A stretch of 64,000 nt of DNA from Hamadaea tsunoensis DSM 44101 (GTDB lineage: Bacteria; Actinomycetota; Actinomycetes; Mycobacteriales; Micromonosporaceae): assembly GCF_000428945.1 (NCBI RefSeq), contig NZ_AUAX01000006.1, positions 248,001 to 312,000 of the forward strand. Reading direction: 5' to 3'. The notes beneath the pieces are model-generated. The model saw only the letters and a list, made by a program, of their open reading frames with translations, made no database searches and was not told where the DNA came from. How positions within the stretch are numbered: position 1 is the stretch's first letter; each line of letters begins with the position of its first letter. The translations under genes and the position numbers were made by a program. Below, piece by piece: positions 62,034 through 64,000 of this stretch.

Positions 62034-63537
62034 GGTCCGAGTCTCCTATCCGGTCCATCAGGGCACGGAACTCGTCGTCGAATCCGGGGTAGTCGGATCG
62101 CGCGAGCCCGCCCGCTTCCAGCAAGCTACTCCCCGTGCCGTCGGGGGTCAGACGCACCCACACCCGGCGGCGCTTCCCGGCCAGCGACAACATCAGTCCG
62201 ATGAGGACGAACGCGACGCCGCCGAGCACCACCGGCTCGCCCGGATCGTGCCGCAGGGACAGGGCCACCCAGGGGCGCGTACCGAGGAATTCCAGCTTGG
62301 AGCCGTCGTCGAGGGTCCAGCTGTCGCCGACCTTGAGCACCTTGCCCTCGCCGACCTGCTTGAGGTCGCCGCGGGCGATGTTCACCTGGTTCAGCTTGTA
62401 CACCGAGCTCGGTGTGCCCTCGTCGATGCCCAGATCGCCGCGGTAGAAGGTGAGCATCAGCCGCGGGTTGCGCTCGGCCGGGAAGATCGACTGGGCGATC
62501 ATGCCGGTCTCCGGCGCGGTCGGGATGTACAGGCCCGAGAACGCCACCTGCTTCTTCCGGTCGCCGTTGGCGTCCGGGAAGGTCGCGACACCCTCGCTGG
62601 TCAGCGTCGAGTTGTCGGTCGGCAGGAACGGCGCCACCGTCGTCTGCTGCTTGCCCTGGGCGTTGGTGTAGCGCAGGATCGGCGCGTACCCGTGGCCGAG
62701 CAGGTAGACGTTGGCGTCCTTGAGCCGCAACGGGTGGTTCACCGAGAAGCTGCCGGTCCGGGTCTCCGAGCCGGTGACCGAGAGGTAGCCCGCGAAGGCG
62801 GACGGCTCGCCGGTCTCCAGGTACTTCGAGTCGAAGCCGGTCAGCTCCAGGCAGAAGGGCGGCAGGTCGCCCGCGCCCACCGCGGTCCCCAGCGAGTAGT
62901 CGTCGAACTGCTGCACCGTGTCGCAGAACGCCTGCTCCTCGCCCTGCACGAGGATGCGGTTCGCGTGCCAGCCGCCCATCGAGCCCAGCGCCACACCGAT
63001 CAGCACCACGATCAGCGAGGTGTGGAACACCAGGTTGCCGGACTCCTTGAGGAACCCGCGCTCCGCCGCGACGGTCACGCTGCCGTCGGCCTGCTCGCGG
63101 GTCACCGTCCGCCAGCCGCGCAGCCGCGCGGTCACCTCCGCGGCACCGAGCGTGGTGCGGCCCCGGTGATGTGCGGGCAGTCGTTCCAACCGCTTCGGAG
63201 CATCGGGTACGCGCCGCAGCAGCGCCCGCGCGTGGTCGCGTGACCGCGGCAGGATGCAGCCGACCAGCGAGGTGAACAGCAGCAGGTAGATCGCGGCGAA
63301 CCACGGCGAGGAGAACACCTCGAAGCCGTAGAGCCGGGCGACGACCGGGCCGAGCTTCGGGTGGTCGGTGAGGTACCGGGTGACCGCCTCGGGCTTGATG
63401 TTCTGCTGGGGGAAGACCGATCCGGGGATCGCGGCCAGGGCCAGCAGGAACAGCAGCACCAGCGCCGTACGCATGCTCGTCAGCTGCCGCCAGCCGTTGC
63501 GCAGCTTGACGGAGGCGAAGGTCAGGAGGGGTTTCAT
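62008..63537 (-). CDS. resB: Cytochrome c biogenesis protein ResB
   Basis: The 509-residue protein is the ResB/Ccs1 subunit. It has membrane segments near residues 25-45 (before PGSVFPQQ), 80-100, 170-195 and at the C-terminal end, and a large extracellular domain in between. The GFLKESGNLVFHTSLIVVLIGVALG segment is typical. It overlaps ccdA at its start (ATGA) and ccsB at its end, so ccdA-resB-ccsB is one unit. The ATG at 63537 gives the family-like start. Confidence 0.93.
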   Translation of the reverse strand: MKPLLTFASVKLRNGWRQLTSMRTALVLLFLLALAAIPGSVFPQQNIKPEAVTRYLTDHPKLGPVVARLYGFEVFSSPWFAAIYLLLFTSLVGCILPRSRDHARALLRRVPDAPKRLERLPAHHRGRTTLGAAEVTARLRGWRTVTREQADGSVTVAAERGFLKESGNLVFHTSLIVVLIGVALGSMGGWHANRILVQGEEQAFCDTVQQFDDYSLGTAVGAGDLPPFCLELTGFDSKYLETGEPSAFAGYLSVTGSETRTGSFSVNHPLRLKDANVYLLGHGYAPILRYTNAQGKQQTTVAPFLPTDNSTLTSEGVATFPDANGDRKKQVAFSGLYIPTAPETGMIAQSIFPAERNPRLMLTFYRGDLGIDEGTPSSVYKLNQVNIARGDLKQVGEGKVLKVGDSWTLDDGSKLEFLGTRPWVALSLRHDPGEPVVLGGVAFVLIGLMLSLAGKRRRVWVRLTPDGTGSSLLEAGGLARSDYPGFDDEFRALMDRIGDSDREPVDALR

Positions 63538-64000
63538 ACGCTCACCGATCCGGGGCCGACGGTCGCCCGCAGCCAGGTGACGAAGTCCCCCCAGACGCCG
63601 GTCAGCAGGGCGACGCCGACGAGGAGGAGCAGGATCCCGCCGACGACGGTGACCCAGCGGGAGTTGCGCCGGATGACGGCGACCACCCCGGCGAGGCGCC
63701 GCATGCCCAGGCCCAGGGCCAGGAACGGCGCCCCGATCCCCAGGCAGTACGCGACCGCGAGGGCCGCCGCGCGGGTGGGCTGGCCGGAAACCGTGGCCAG
63801 GCCGATGACCGCCCCGAGCGTGGGGCCGATGCACGGGATCCAGCTCAACGCGAAGACCGCGCCGAAGACGGGCGCGCCCCACAGGCCGGCCGCGGGCAGG
63901 CGGTGCAGGCGTACCTCGCGTTGCAGGCCCGGCACCCAGCCGAGCATGGCCAGGCCGAACAGGATGATCAGCCCGCCGATCACCATCTCCAGCGCGCGGG
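63534..64000 (-). CDS. ccdA: Cytochrome c biogenesis protein CcdA, 5'-truncated by window end
   Basis: The frame is open to the right edge, giving about 155 C-terminal residues. It has at least four hydrophobic helices and the family motif ALSWIPCIGPTLGAVI, holding one of the two conserved Cys. CcdA moves electrons across the membrane to keep apocytochrome Cys reduced. The internal ATG at 63986 is not the true start. The stop overlaps the resB start by four bases. A thioredoxin-like gene is often next upstream, outside this window. Confidence 0.9.
   Translation of the reverse strand, partial: RALEMVIGGLIILFGLAMLGWVPGLQREVRLHRLPAAGLWGAPVFGAVFALSWIPCIGPTLGAVIGLATVSGQPTRAAALAVAYCLGIGAPFLALGLGMRRLAGVVAVIRRNSRWVTVVGGILLLLVGVALLTGVWGDFVTWLRATVGPGSVSV

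Overview
This window comes from a high-GC actinobacterium. Coding sequence is strongly GC-biased at third positions, GTG starts are frequent, and arginine is often written CGT before ACG. The gene set (BldC, a SigE-type ECF sigma factor, DUF3151, futalosine-route menaquinone genes, several LytR-CpsA-Psr proteins, an EspI-like ParA ATPase) fits a mycelial actinomycete, most likely of the Micromonosporaceae. That assignment is inferred from gene content and style, not from a marker gene. No rRNA, tRNA, CRISPR array, insertion sequence, integrase or phage gene was seen, so this looks like ordinary chromosome. No gap without a gene exceeds about 300 bases.

Layout. 1-16 kb holds an SDR enzyme, pyrE, an ArsR regulator with its operator, a solute-binding/VWA hybrid protein, a DedA protein, a SigE-like sigma factor coupled to an LCP protein, fructose-bisphosphate aldolase, a LOG protein, purD, a lamin-tail protein, and a two-HTH regulator divergent from a DUF4097 protein. 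16-25 kb holds purA, a cysteine-rich protein, an EspI-like ATPase, and a fatty-acid module (acyl-CoA synthetase, acyl-CoA dehydrogenase, SCP2 protein, TetR regulator) with matching TetR-type operators. 25-37 kb is a cell-surface region: two MacA-like adaptors, a lipoprotein, a beta-lactamase-like protein, a two-component system, a large M36 metalloprotease and a MacB-type ABC transporter. 38-40 kb carries an acetate permease pair behind a CRP-like site. 40-45 kb carries a UDP-xylose-synthase-like enzyme and three LCP genes in a row, likely for wall polymer work. 45-53 kb has rhodanese, GDPD, a histidine kinase coupled to a small ATPase, purB, a GDT1 protein and purSQL. 53-57 kb has a PLP enzyme, bldC, an unrecognised helical protein with terpene-synthase-like motifs, and an SRPBCC protein. 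57-64 kb has menaquinone genes (UbiX, UbiA, UbiD types) and the System II cytochrome c genes ccsB, resB and ccdA (partial), so the right end serves respiration.

The most notable structure outside genes is an 81-bp near-palindromic element present three times (10457, 22458, 40066), each time just 3' of a gene end, with an asymmetric core that shows one copy is inverted. A second broad pattern is a promoter form TANNNT followed by 6-7 nt and then the start codon in at least twelve genes, which implies many leaderless mRNAs.
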